64,000 nt of DNA from Chlorobiota bacterium (GTDB taxonomy: Bacteria; Bacteroidota; Ignavibacteria; Kapaibacteriales; UBA961): positions 1 to 64,000 of the forward strand of contig BJGZ01000003.1 of NCBI GenBank assembly GCA_014191195.1, given 5' to 3'. The notes under the pieces were generated by a model that searched no databases, was not told where the DNA came from, and saw only the letters and a program-made list of their open reading frames with translations. A program made the translations under genes and the position numbers. Position 1 is the stretch's first letter. The number at the start of each line of letters is the position of its first letter. Of this stretch, positions 25,363 to 33,166 are shown in pieces.

Positions 25363-27075
25363 TTATTTACATAATAATGCTTTCTTGTTCTTACTAGCAG
25401 CAACATTAGATGGATCTAATTTTAATGCTTCATTATAATTTTTACATGCATTTTGGCTGTCATTTTGGCTTTGATAAGCAAAACCTAAATAGACATATGG
25501 AGTAGCACTATTTTTATTTATATCAGACCATTCTTTGGCATATTTAATAACAGAAGCGAATTCTTTTGATTCTAAATTTATTCTGCACAAAGCATCCAAC
25601 ACAGATTCTCCTTCTTTTTTTGTAGAAGCATTATTGGGATTTTCAAGTATTGATTTAGAATATATTTGATATGCTTCAGTAAGATATTGTTTTCCTGCAT
25701 CACTTTTTTTTATAGCATTAAAAGAATTATACATAGATATTCTTGCTGGTATGCTGTTAATTTCTTTTGTTAGATAATCTTTAAAAACGATAATTGCAGA
25801 ATCATGTTTTGCAGATGAATACAAACAATTCCCTATATAGTAAATAGATTTCACGCTATTGGTATCCTCACACATATTTATACGTTTAGAGAAAACATTA
25901 ATCGCTTCATCATACTTCTTCATACTCATCAAAAGATTAGCAAATCTAAACATAGTATTACATTTTTTATCGGGACCTTCTATTGCAGAATAAAATGCCC
26001 TAACTGCTGTATTAGTATCTTTTGCAAAAAAAGCAGCATAGCCATAACGCTCATAATTAGCTTGGTCAATCTTAGTTAGAGTTCCATATAAATCACTAGA
26101 TTCTTTATACTTTTTTGTTTCAAAGTAGGTATGTGCTAACATTTCATTTGCTTGAACAGTAATTGTATCAATCTTATTTCTTACAGCTTCAAGATGTACA
26201 ACAGCAGAATCAAATCTTTTAGACTTATACCATGCCTGCGCACAATACCAACGTCCAAGCCAACCCTCTGGTCTCAATAAAGCATATCTATTAAAAGATG
26301 AACCTGCTTCAAGAAATTTGGAGGCAAGAAAAAATATTTTTCCTTGTTCATAAAAAGCTGTAGCGTTTTTGGGGTCTACTTTAGTAATATAATTCCATTC
26401 ATTTAAAGAACGTCGAAAATATTCTTGAGATAATGTTTGATCCATTTCCATATTACCTAAACGATAATATGAGCTTGCTAATTTAATTCTGGGTTCTAAT
26501 AATTCTTTATTTAATAAGATTGCAGATTCATAATTATCTTTGGCTAATTCATATACTTTTTTTGCATAGTACAAATCACCTAATCCTGTGAATATTTCAG
26601 CTCTTTTATCATCACTTTCTCTTGCTTTTAACAATGTATATTCGGCTTGTGCAAGTGAATCTGCTTTTAGATAAATATTTGCTAGAGCTATTAAATTATC
26701 AGGGTTTTTATCCATCCCCTTTTTCTTAAATAGCTTATTCATAATATTTACCGCTTCAGTAAATTTTGAAGTGTTTGCTAAAGCTAAAGCATACTTTCTG
26801 GTAAATGTCACATTATTTGATTCTATTTCTAAGGCTGCTTGTAAAACTTTGAGAGCTTCTGCATGATATTCCATTTCTACATAGACATCTGCAGCTAAAT
26901 CTAACAATTCTAATGAATTTGGATTTTCATTAATTACTTGAGAGGTCAATGAAAGTGCTTCAACATATTCCTTTTCGATAATCGCTTTCTTAAATCGTTC
27001 GACAGTACTTTGTGCTTTAACATGTAAGAAAGCAAAAGAGAATACAATTAATGCAATGATCAATCTCATGAACAT
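25363..27075 (-). CDS. Exported TPR-repeat protein
   Basis: The 570-residue protein has an N-terminal signal peptide (MFMRLIIALIVFSFAFLHVKAQ). Tandem TPR-like helical repeats run along nearly the whole length (for example SLELLDLAADVYVEMEYHAEAL, DSAVVHLEAVRNK, TPYVYLGFAYQSQNDSQNA). It is likely a periplasmic scaffold or adaptor. It is the sixth gene after exbB in the TonB cluster, 22 bases after the TPR-TonB gene. A similar TPR gene near ExbB/ExbD/TonB is a known arrangement in Bacteroidota. The binding partner cannot be determined from sequence; a structural role in the TonB locus is inference. Confidence 0.85.
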   Translation of the reverse strand: MFMRLIIALIVFSFAFLHVKAQSTVERFKKAIIEKEYVEALSLTSQVINENPNSLELLDLAADVYVEMEYHAEALKVLQAALEIESNNVTFTRKYALALANTSKFTEAVNIMNKLFKKKGMDKNPDNLIALANIYLKADSLAQAEYTLLKARESDDKRAEIFTGLGDLYYAKKVYELAKDNYESAILLNKELLEPRIKLASSYYRLGNMEMDQTLSQEYFRRSLNEWNYITKVDPKNATAFYEQGKIFFLASKFLEAGSSFNRYALLRPEGWLGRWYCAQAWYKSKRFDSAVVHLEAVRNKIDTITVQANEMLAHTYFETKKYKESSDLYGTLTKIDQANYERYGYAAFFAKDTNTAVRAFYSAIEGPDKKCNTMFRFANLLMSMKKYDEAINVFSKRINMCEDTNSVKSIYYIGNCLYSSAKHDSAIIVFKDYLTKEINSIPARISMYNSFNAIKKSDAGKQYLTEAYQIYSKSILENPNNASTKKEGESVLDALCRINLESKEFASVIKYAKEWSDINKNSATPYVYLGFAYQSQNDSQNACKNYNEALKLDPSNVAASKNKKALLCK

Positions 27076-27097
27076 ATACCTGTAATAATAGAATAAC

Positions 27098-28045
27098 TTA
27101 TTTTAATTTAAATGATATTGGAACTGATAACCAACACGCAATTGGTTTTCCATTTTGCAATGCGGGAAGAAATTGAGATTTCATAACCGCATCCCCTGCA
27201 GATTTATTGAATAATTCTGAATCAGTTATTTCTATGATAAACTTTTTGGCTTTTCCATTTTTTCTAATTAAAACTCTCAGTGTAACCTTACCTTCTATTC
27301 CCGCTTTTTTTGCTAATTCTGGATAAACAAGATTACTTTGTATGAGGGAGCCATCGACAAATGGTTGCTTATTTACTGCAATAGTTTCATCAACAGTTGG
27401 ATCTGGTTCTTTATCATCTTTAACTAAAAGTACATGTTTTTTTCTTATTTCAATATTTGATGGATCTATTTTTAATACATCTTCATAATGCATTCTAGCT
27501 GCCTCAGCATTATTTTTTTGCATGGCTATACTTGCTAAAGAAGCTGATGCTTGCCATAATCTATTATTTAATTTCTTGGCTTCAAGATAACTTTTTTCAG
27601 CTTCTGCAGATTTGCCAGATGCCAATAATACATCAGCATATGATAAATGATTCCAGGGGTCTTTTTCATTTGCTTTTACAGCTTTCAATAAAAATGTAAT
27701 TGCAGATTTATAATCTTTTTTTCTAATAAAAAGTTGGCCTATTTTTCTGTCTATACCATAATTTGCTTCTTGAATTTTACTTGCATTTTTATACAATATT
27801 AATGCAGAATCAAGTTTATTAACTTCAATATAAATATCACCTGCCAATAATAAAATATCAGCATCTTTTGGTTGATCTTTTAGAGTACTCTGAATTAATG
27901 AATAAGCTTTTGTATAATCTTTACTATTGAAAGCTTTCTTAATAGCATCAATTGAACCATATATTGGTAATGTTAAAGTTAGTACAATTGATACAATAAG
28001 TACTTGAAAATGCAAAGCAAATGAATGATAATGTTTAGTATTCAT
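27098..28045 (-). CDS. TPR protein with C-terminal TonB-like domain
   Basis: The 315-residue protein starts with a hydrophobic segment (residues about 10-30; cleaved or anchoring, uncertain). About four TPR-like repeats span 35-205. The last 90 residues match the TonB C-terminal domain: VYPELAKKAGIEGKVTLRVLI, then GDAVMKSQFLPALQNGKPIACWLSVPISFKLK. In Bacteroidota such hybrids accompany ExbB/ExbD and a second TonB. The TonB-like domain could contact the TonB boxes of outer-membrane receptors while the TPR part binds a partner, though this is inference. It lacks the Pro-rich spacer found in the TonB at 29270-30043. It lies one base after the PstS-like gene's stop codon. Confidence 0.85.
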   Translation of the reverse strand: MNTKHYHSFALHFQVLIVSIVLTLTLPIYGSIDAIKKAFNSKDYTKAYSLIQSTLKDQPKDADILLLAGDIYIEVNKLDSALILYKNASKIQEANYGIDRKIGQLFIRKKDYKSAITFLLKAVKANEKDPWNHLSYADVLLASGKSAEAEKSYLEAKKLNNRLWQASASLASIAMQKNNAEAARMHYEDVLKIDPSNIEIRKKHVLLVKDDKEPDPTVDETIAVNKQPFVDGSLIQSNLVYPELAKKAGIEGKVTLRVLIRKNGKAKKFIIEITDSELFNKSAGDAVMKSQFLPALQNGKPIACWLSVPISFKLK

Positions 28046-28046
28046 A

Positions 28047-28976
28047 TTAGTCCTCTTGAATCAAATTATACTTTGCAAACACAGGAATTAAACCGCAATC
28101 TAAAAGTACTTTTTGAATTTGTGGGTCTTTTTCCATAAATGTTGCAAAGCCCCAAGGCAAATTTTGTCTTTTTTCTTTAAGATATGCAATAATAGGTATT
28201 CCAAAAGGATATTTTTTTTGTATGATAAATCCTTGATGTACAATTTGTGGTGGAATACGTGTTCCTGTTGAATCGATATATCCTATTCTGAATGATTTTA
28301 ATAATGGATTCTTTTGCACATATGATAAATATCCCAATCCTATTGACTTCCCTTTCAAAACTTCAAAAACTATTGAATCTCTAGAATTAATAAATTTTGC
28401 AATATTTTTTGCGGAACGTAACAATTGCGAAAAAAAGGAAATTGCATTTGCATATTCTGAAGATTGTGCGCCCGGTATAAGTAACATGGGTTCAGAATTT
28501 ATTTTCTGAAAATACATTGATAATCTAATTTTTCCAGAAATATAATCTGTTAGTTGATTCATATTTATTGTATCGATTGGATAATCTTTAGATACAAAGA
28601 AAACAAGACCATCATTAGCAATATGTATTTTCTGGAAAGAATTACCAGACTGTTTTAAAAGTGAATCTTCATCAGGTAAATAATTTCTAGCTACAATAAT
28701 ACTCTTTGTCTTTTCCGAAAATAATTCAGTCATTGATGATCTGGCATTCTTGGAAAACAAGGTTATATGTGCATCAGGAAATGCCTTTTGATATACAGGC
28801 ATTGCATTATTAAAGCAAGTATAGATTGACTCGTCGCAAAACACTGTATCAGATCCTCTTAATGGAGATTCTATTGTTGAATCTGATTGCTTATCATTTG
28901 TTTCACAGCTGATGAGCATTATAGATATAAGTAGTAGAAGTATACACTTATTATATGTTTTCTTCATTTTTTTCAC
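28047..28976 (-). CDS. PstS-like substrate-binding lipoprotein
   Basis: The 309-residue product has a leader (MKKMKKTYNKCILLLLISIM) and a lipobox ending LISC, with Cys at about 24. It is therefore an outer- or inner-membrane lipoprotein. The remainder resembles the PBP-like (PstS-type) fold: TVFCDESIYTCFNNAMPVY near the start, IIVARNYLPDEDS in the first lobe, and FVSKDYPIDTINMNQLTDYISG, with the I..G linker of such proteins. The phosphate-coordinating TGSG-type loop of classical PstS is not evident, so phosphate binding is not established. In Bacteroidota a PstS-like gene often sits beside exbB-exbD-exbD-tonB, as here. It overlaps the small membrane gene upstream by 26 bases. Confidence 0.75.
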   Translation of the reverse strand: MKKMKKTYNKCILLLLISIMLISCETNDKQSDSTIESPLRGSDTVFCDESIYTCFNNAMPVYQKAFPDAHITLFSKNARSSMTELFSEKTKSIIVARNYLPDEDSLLKQSGNSFQKIHIANDGLVFFVSKDYPIDTINMNQLTDYISGKIRLSMYFQKINSEPMLLIPGAQSSEYANAISFFSQLLRSAKNIAKFINSRDSIVFEVLKGKSIGLGYLSYVQKNPLLKSFRIGYIDSTGTRIPPQIVHQGFIIQKKYPFGIPIIAYLKEKRQNLPWGFATFMEKDPQIQKVLLDCGLIPVFAKYNLIQED

Positions 28977-29193
28977 TATCTGAATCTTGATTCTTCTTTA
29001 TAAAATCTTTCCATTTAAATAAATACATAATTAAACGGACAGAACCTACAGCAATCATAACCCAACCAATCCATTGAACTGAATCATTGGATTCTGTTGG
29101 TAAATTAAGCCAATTTGAGACGATAAAAACTCCCATAAGAATTGTAATTACTCTTATAGAAATATTTAAATAATAGAATAAAGTAGTATTCAT
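28951..29193 (-). CDS. Small two-helix membrane protein in the TonB cluster
   Basis: This 80-residue protein has two hydrophobic segments at about residues 10-28 and 38-58 and a charged C-terminal tail (KKNQDSDSEKNEENI). I recognise no family. It lies between tonB and the PstS-like gene and overlaps the latter's start by 26 bases, which implies translational coupling. Its start codon is six bases after the U-tract of a hairpin terminator-like element at 29200-29250. It may be a small accessory subunit of the TonB complex, but that is position-based guesswork. Confidence 0.65.
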   Translation of the reverse strand: MNTTLFYYLNISIRVITILMGVFIVSNWLNLPTESNDSVQWIGWVMIAVGSVRLIMYLFKWKDFIKKNQDSDSEKNEENI

Positions 29194-29199
29194 AAGTAC

Positions 29200-29250
29200 A
29201 AAAAAGCGCTGTGAACTATACTCTCATACGAGAATTAAAGTAAACAGCGC
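29200..29250 (-). terminator. Terminator-like hairpin between tonB and the small membrane gene
   Basis: A 7-bp GC-rich stem (GCGCTGT at 29206-29212, ACAGCGC at 29244-29250) has a 31-base loop and, on the minus strand, a following U-run (A-run 29200-29205 on plus). The next gene starts six bases later. The stem is strong but the loop is long, so leakiness is plausible. Confidence 0.6.
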
Positions 29251-29269
29251 CTAAAATATAGTTAAATAA

Positions 29270-30043
29270 TCAACGTAAGCGAAACACAATAGGAATAACA
29301 ACCCACACTTCTACAGGTTGACCATTTTGCGTAGCAGGTGGAAATACCTGTGCCATAATAGCTTTAACAGCTGCAGGATTAAATAATTCAGATGCAGTTT
29401 CTTCAACAATTGTTCTACCTGGTTTAGGCTTACCGTCTTTGCCTATAAGAACTTTAATACTAACACGTCCTTCAACACCAGCCCTACGAGCCATTTCTGG
29501 ATATTCGACTCTTCTTTGTAAATCAGGTAACACCCTCGAAACAACTTCATTATAATCTTGATCAGTTACAATAAACTCATCTGGATTAGGTTCTTCTTCT
29601 TTTTGAACGGATAAGCCAGCATCTGTTGGTAAATCATCGATATTTATTTGTTGTTGATCACCTATTTGAGAAGATGAAGTTGATATTTCATCTACAGATG
29701 CAAATATTTGATCAGGAGCAACCATAGCATCTGGAACTGGAACTGGGTTTCCAGCTTGCGCTAGAGTACCGGTTACAATAATCTCAGGTGGAGGAGGAGG
29801 TGGAGCCGCATCTTCACTTATAGGTGTATCTATCATATCTAAACGGGCCATACTTCTATACGGTGTTTTATACACCTTTTTTTCTCTCAAAGAAAATGCA
29901 AATACTGCTATTATACAAAGGATTAAAAAGGCCATTACATAATAGAATCCACGTAATGTAAATACCCTAATAATCATTTTTAATTCATAAGCACCATATT
30001 CTTTTGAAGATATTACAAGTGTTTCCGGAGTTGATAATATCAT
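29270..30043 (-). CDS. tonB: TonB energy-transducing protein
   Basis: TonB passes energy from the ExbB/ExbD proton channel to outer-membrane receptors. The 257-residue protein has a membrane anchor at about residues 31-50 and a short Pro-rich periplasmic stretch (DAAPPPPPPEIIV). A TonB C-terminal domain begins LQRRVEYPEMARRAGVEGRVSIKVLIGKDGKPK and ends VWVVIPIVFRLR. The N-terminal 25 cytoplasmic residues are longer than in classical TonB. The start overlaps the exbD stop by four bases (ATGA). The terminator-like hairpin 19-70 bases downstream would allow graded expression of the genes that follow. Confidence 0.92.
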   Translation of the reverse strand: MILSTPETLVISSKEYGAYELKMIIRVFTLRGFYYVMAFLILCIIAVFAFSLREKKVYKTPYRSMARLDMIDTPISEDAAPPPPPPEIIVTGTLAQAGNPVPVPDAMVAPDQIFASVDEISTSSSQIGDQQQINIDDLPTDAGLSVQKEEEPNPDEFIVTDQDYNEVVSRVLPDLQRRVEYPEMARRAGVEGRVSIKVLIGKDGKPKPGRTIVEETASELFNPAAVKAIMAQVFPPATQNGQPVEVWVVIPIVFRLR

Positions 30044-30582
30044 AAGCCTATTATCTCCTCTTTATCTATATCAGTTAAAGGAGCTATAGTAAACTTTCGT
30101 TCACGATTTAATTTTTCTGCTTGTAATGCTTGAGTTATTTTAATTTCTGCAAGATTTAATTCATCAAGAATATTAACTACTGTTTCATAATTGACATTAT
30201 CATCAATCTTGAGTACGGTAATCAACTCATTTTTTAAATCAAGATTTGATTTAATTGATTGATTTCTTAAATCTTTTAGAATTATTGGCTGAGGTGCATC
30301 TTTTGCTTGATTGTAAAAGATTTTACCATCGCCACGAACTCTAATAGTAAACAATTTTGATTCTGCAACTTCTACATCTTCAGTTTCAGGAGGAACTGCC
30401 ATGTCCATAATTTGTGGCGTTGTTAACGTCGTTACGAACATAAAAAATGTAAGCAAAAGAAAAGTAATGTCTACTAGAGGAGTCATATCAATACGGAAAC
30501 CAACGCGTTTTTTTGTTTTGCGTTTACTATGTTTTCCGCGCTTCTGCCTACCGCCGCCTCCTAGTTCTCCACCACCAGCCAT
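30040..30582 (-). CDS. exbD: ExbD/TolR-family biopolymer transport protein (second copy)
   Basis: The 180-residue protein has a Gly/Lys-rich cytoplasmic N-terminus (GGGELGGGGRQKRGKHSKRK). The single ExbD membrane helix follows, with the conserved proton-carrying Asp38 in TPLVDITFLLLTFFMF. A periplasmic TolR-like domain fills the rest (KIFYNQAKD, IVTVLKIDDNVNYETVVNILDEL). Its start lies nine bases after the first exbD and has AGGAG before the ATG. Two dissimilar ExbD proteins next to one ExbB are common in Bacteroidota. Confidence 0.93.
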   Translation of the reverse strand: MAGGGELGGGGRQKRGKHSKRKTKKRVGFRIDMTPLVDITFLLLTFFMFVTTLTTPQIMDMAVPPETEDVEVAESKLFTIRVRGDGKIFYNQAKDAPQPIILKDLRNQSIKSNLDLKNELITVLKIDDNVNYETVVNILDELNLAEIKITQALQAEKLNRERKFTIAPLTDIDKEEIIGL

Positions 30583-30591
30583 AGCGTTCTC

Positions 30592-31161
30592 CTATTGCTC
30601 TTTGTCTGTTACAAAATTAAACTGAGTTTGACGACTTCTTCTCATCACTTCCATAACATCAGCTATCCATTTAAATCGCACTCTACGATCAGCATCAACA
30701 GCAAACTTAAGACTAGCTTGTTCAGCTTTAGATTTTTTCATAGCATTAAAAGCTTTAGACTGCGTCCTAGTTGCTTTCACTAATGCTTCTAATTCATCTA
30801 CTTTAATAGTTTTAATCTGTGATTTTGAAAGTTCTTTCCTTGCTGGTGTTAACCACTCAGAAAGGCTAGGATCTTCTTTTACCAAATTCCATAATTCAGG
30901 GTTAGATACAGAATAATAATATGCTGTATCAGCTACTTTTGTAGAATCTAAAGCGATTTTGATAACTGCAACATCCTTTTCAGGAAGTTTAGAGGTATCA
31001 GCTGCAGATTTAGGCCTTTTTATCTGAAACTTTTGTTCATTGTCGGCATCCGACTTAAATTTTGCCGTGAACATGAAAAATGTTAAAAGAAGAAAAGTAA
31101 TATCTACAAGAGGGGTCATGTCTATAACAAAACCCGTCCGTTTCATTTTCACCTTTGGCAT
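30592..31161 (-). CDS. exbD: ExbD/TolR-family biopolymer transport protein (first copy)
   Basis: The 189-residue protein has the same membrane helix as its neighbour (RTGFVIDMTPLVDITFLLLTFFMF), with the proton-carrying Asp at position 20. A distinct periplasmic part of about 150 residues (rich in Lys and Ala) includes RRVRFKWIADVMEVMRRS, the ExbD-type dimerisation end. GGAG precedes the ATG. The insertion of about 70 residues between helix and the final motif makes it longer than classical ExbD. Order in the cluster is exbB, exbD, exbD, tonB. Confidence 0.92.
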   Translation of the reverse strand: MPKVKMKRTGFVIDMTPLVDITFLLLTFFMFTAKFKSDADNEQKFQIKRPKSAADTSKLPEKDVAVIKIALDSTKVADTAYYYSVSNPELWNLVKEDPSLSEWLTPARKELSKSQIKTIKVDELEALVKATRTQSKAFNAMKKSKAEQASLKFAVDADRRVRFKWIADVMEVMRRSRQTQFNFVTDKEQ

Positions 31162-31212
31162 TATTCACTCTCCAATTGACTGAGAATTGCGGGATAATGA
31201 TTCATGCCGCTA

Positions 31213-32064
31213 CTATTTCTTAACTTTAATTGTTAAAATTTCCATAACTGATAAAATTGCTTCATCAATCATATACACAAAATTGTCGACCTTAGTTGTA
31301 AAGAAATTAAAAGATAAAATCGATACAATGGCGGCTGCTAATCCAAAAGCTGTATTATACAATGCTTCTGAAATACCAATAGATAAAGCTTGTGCTGATA
31401 CTGCTCCACCACTTGCTCCAAGAGCAGCAAAAGAACGAATCATTCCAAGAGTGGTACCTAATAATCCAACCATAGTTGAAACAGAAGCTACAGTAGATAG
31501 AATAACAAGATTCTTCTCCAAAAGAGGAGTTTCCAAGTTTGTAGCTTCATCAATTGCTCTTTGAACTTCAGATAGTTTCTTTTCTGCATCATAAGTAGAG
31601 TCATTTTCTAATTGTACATACCGTTCTAATGAAGAGCGTAAAATATTAGATAATGAACCTTGTTGTTTTGCGCAAGCTTCAATTGCATTATTTACATTAC
31701 CAGATTCTAAATTTGTAGATACTGTTTTTACAAATTCTCTTAAATCTCCATTACCTTGTGCTTTATTGATAAACAAATATCGTTCTACAATAAATGTGAT
31801 TGCTATAAAAAGCATACCTAAAAGTGCTGCAACAAGTGGCCCACCAGTATGGATAGTACCCAAAGTGTTTAAGGGTTCATGACGACCAAATGCATCCTTA
31901 AAATTTCCCGGGGCTCCCATAAATAATCCCCAAATTAAATCTGCAATTGCTAACCACAGAAAAACTATAAAGGAATTAAAAGAACGGAACATAGAATAGC
32001 TTATTCCTGCTGCTGCAAACAAAACAATACCAACGCCAATAATGACGTATGAAAACTGATCCAT
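31213..32064 (-). CDS. exbB: ExbB/TolQ/MotA-family proton channel protein
   Basis: The 283-residue inner-membrane protein is the channel subunit that with ExbD energises TonB. Hydrophobic segments lie at about 5-27, 30-48, 75-95, 180-205 and 225-248; the last two carry the conserved LVILSTVASVSTMVGLLGTTLGMIRSF and TAFGLAAAIVSILSF helices. The GLLGTTLGMI motif is the ExbB/TolQ hallmark. The extra N-terminal helices (canonical ExbB has three in total) are common in Bacteroidota. It heads the operon exbB-exbD-exbD-tonB-(80 aa)-PstS-like-TPR/TonB-TPR-birA. The promoter may be the TAnnTTTG element at 32189-32196. Confidence 0.92.
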   Translation of the reverse strand: MDQFSYVIIGVGIVLFAAAGISYSMFRSFNSFIVFLWLAIADLIWGLFMGAPGNFKDAFGRHEPLNTLGTIHTGGPLVAALLGMLFIAITFIVERYLFINKAQGNGDLREFVKTVSTNLESGNVNNAIEACAKQQGSLSNILRSSLERYVQLENDSTYDAEKKLSEVQRAIDEATNLETPLLEKNLVILSTVASVSTMVGLLGTTLGMIRSFAALGASGGAVSAQALSIGISEALYNTAFGLAAAIVSILSFNFFTTKVDNFVYMIDEAILSVMEILTIKVKK

Positions 32065-32153
32065 ACTATTTCCACATATGAATATTAATAATAGGTTGAT
32101 TGCATCTTAACATTATAAAGAATATATGTACATAATTCTTTATACTTAGTTTA

Positions 32154-32183
32154 TACTCTTAAAATTTTGTGAATTAAAGAGTA
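32154..32183. promoter_or_regulatory. Inverted repeat in the exbB leader region
   Basis: TACTCTT at 32154-32160 and AAGAGTA at 32177-32183 form a 7-bp perfect inverted repeat with a 16-base AT-rich spacer. It lies next to the predicted exbB transcription start (about 32182), so it could be an operator or a leader hairpin. No A/T tract makes it look like a terminator. Confidence 0.3.
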
Positions 32184-32188
32184 CGATT

Positions 32189-32196
32189 CAAATCTA
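32189..32196 (-). promoter_or_regulatory. Candidate -7 promoter element for the exbB-tonB operon
   Basis: On the minus strand these bases read TAGATTTG, matching TAnnTTTG. They lie 125 bases upstream of the exbB ATG, giving a leader of about 118 bases. No clear -33 TTTG is seen, so confidence is limited. Confidence 0.35.
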
Positions 32197-32298
32197 CAAA
32201 AATTTCTACTTTCAGAATCTTATTTTTTGTCCACATCATCATGTATTATTTGAATTTAATGTAGGATATAAATGAGATGTTCTCAAAAATTCCAATAA

Positions 32299-33165
32299 TC
32301 AATATATTCTTCCCCAAATAACTCGGTCTAGTCCTGATAAATCTTTTAACACATATATTTCTGATGAGATATCTATAAACATTTTCTTTATGACATCTGC
32401 ATGGTCTGAATGAATCTCGAAAAAATAAGCTCCACCTGTATACATCAAAGAATGAATATTGTTAGCAAAAAAAGTATAAAATTTCAAGCCATTTTCATTA
32501 TCTGTTAATGCAATGTGGGGTTCGAAGGATAATTCAGGTTGCTTATTTATCATCTCTTCAGAAGCCATATATGGAGGATTAGATATCAGAATAGTACTTT
32601 TTTCAAGTGAATCTTTAAATATATCTGCTTGAGAAAAATTAACGGTAACATTATTGATTTCTGCATTGTGTATAGCAATATGTATTGCTTCAGCAGAAAT
32701 ATCTATTCCAGAAATCGACTCAATTTTTTCAGGACTTGCTTTTGATGCTATTGTTATTGGTATACAACCAGAGCCAGTACCTATATCTATGATTTTCTGA
32801 CTGTGATTTTGTTGCAGTAAATATTGTAATACCGTATCAACAAGTATCTCAGTTTCTGGCCTAGGAATTAACACATGATTATTTACATTGAATTCTAATC
32901 CATAAAAGTGAGATTTTCCCACTATATATTGCAAAGGTTCTCTTTTCGCTCTTCTACCACAATATTCTCTAAGAACAGATAATTCATCTTCCTTTAATGG
33001 TCGATCATACATTACATACAATTGTACCCTTGATATATGTAATGTATGGCATAACAGAAGTTCTATTGTTAATCGTGGACTATCAATACCTTTTTGTTCA
33101 AAATATTCTTTACCCCAATGAATAAGGTCTAATATTGTCCATATTTTACCAATTTCCTTTGCCAT
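32299..33165 (-). CDS. prmC: Release factor glutamine N5-methyltransferase
   Basis: PrmC methylates the Gln of the GGQ motif in release factors RF1 and RF2 using S-adenosylmethionine. The 288-residue protein has the N-terminal helical part, the SAM loop IIDIGTGSGCIPITIA at about 120-135, and the catalytic NPPY motif in ILISNPPYMAS at about 188. These are the defining PrmC/HemK features. It is separated from the stop codon of carB by a single base, so the two genes are almost certainly co-transcribed. prfA, often next to prmC, is not in the window. Confidence 0.95.
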   Translation of the reverse strand: MAKEIGKIWTILDLIHWGKEYFEQKGIDSPRLTIELLLCHTLHISRVQLYVMYDRPLKEDELSVLREYCGRRAKREPLQYIVGKSHFYGLEFNVNNHVLIPRPETEILVDTVLQYLLQQNHSQKIIDIGTGSGCIPITIASKASPEKIESISGIDISAEAIHIAIHNAEINNVTVNFSQADIFKDSLEKSTILISNPPYMASEEMINKQPELSFEPHIALTDNENGLKFYTFFANNIHSLMYTGGAYFFEIHSDHADVIKKMFIDISSEIYVLKDLSGLDRVIWGRIY

Positions 33166-33166
33166 A

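Noticed and set aside
25362-25406. Longer birA start at 25406
   Set aside because: It would overlap the end of the TPR gene by 44 bases and add 15 residues not seen in BirA; the Met at 25361 starts just after the TPR stop codon.
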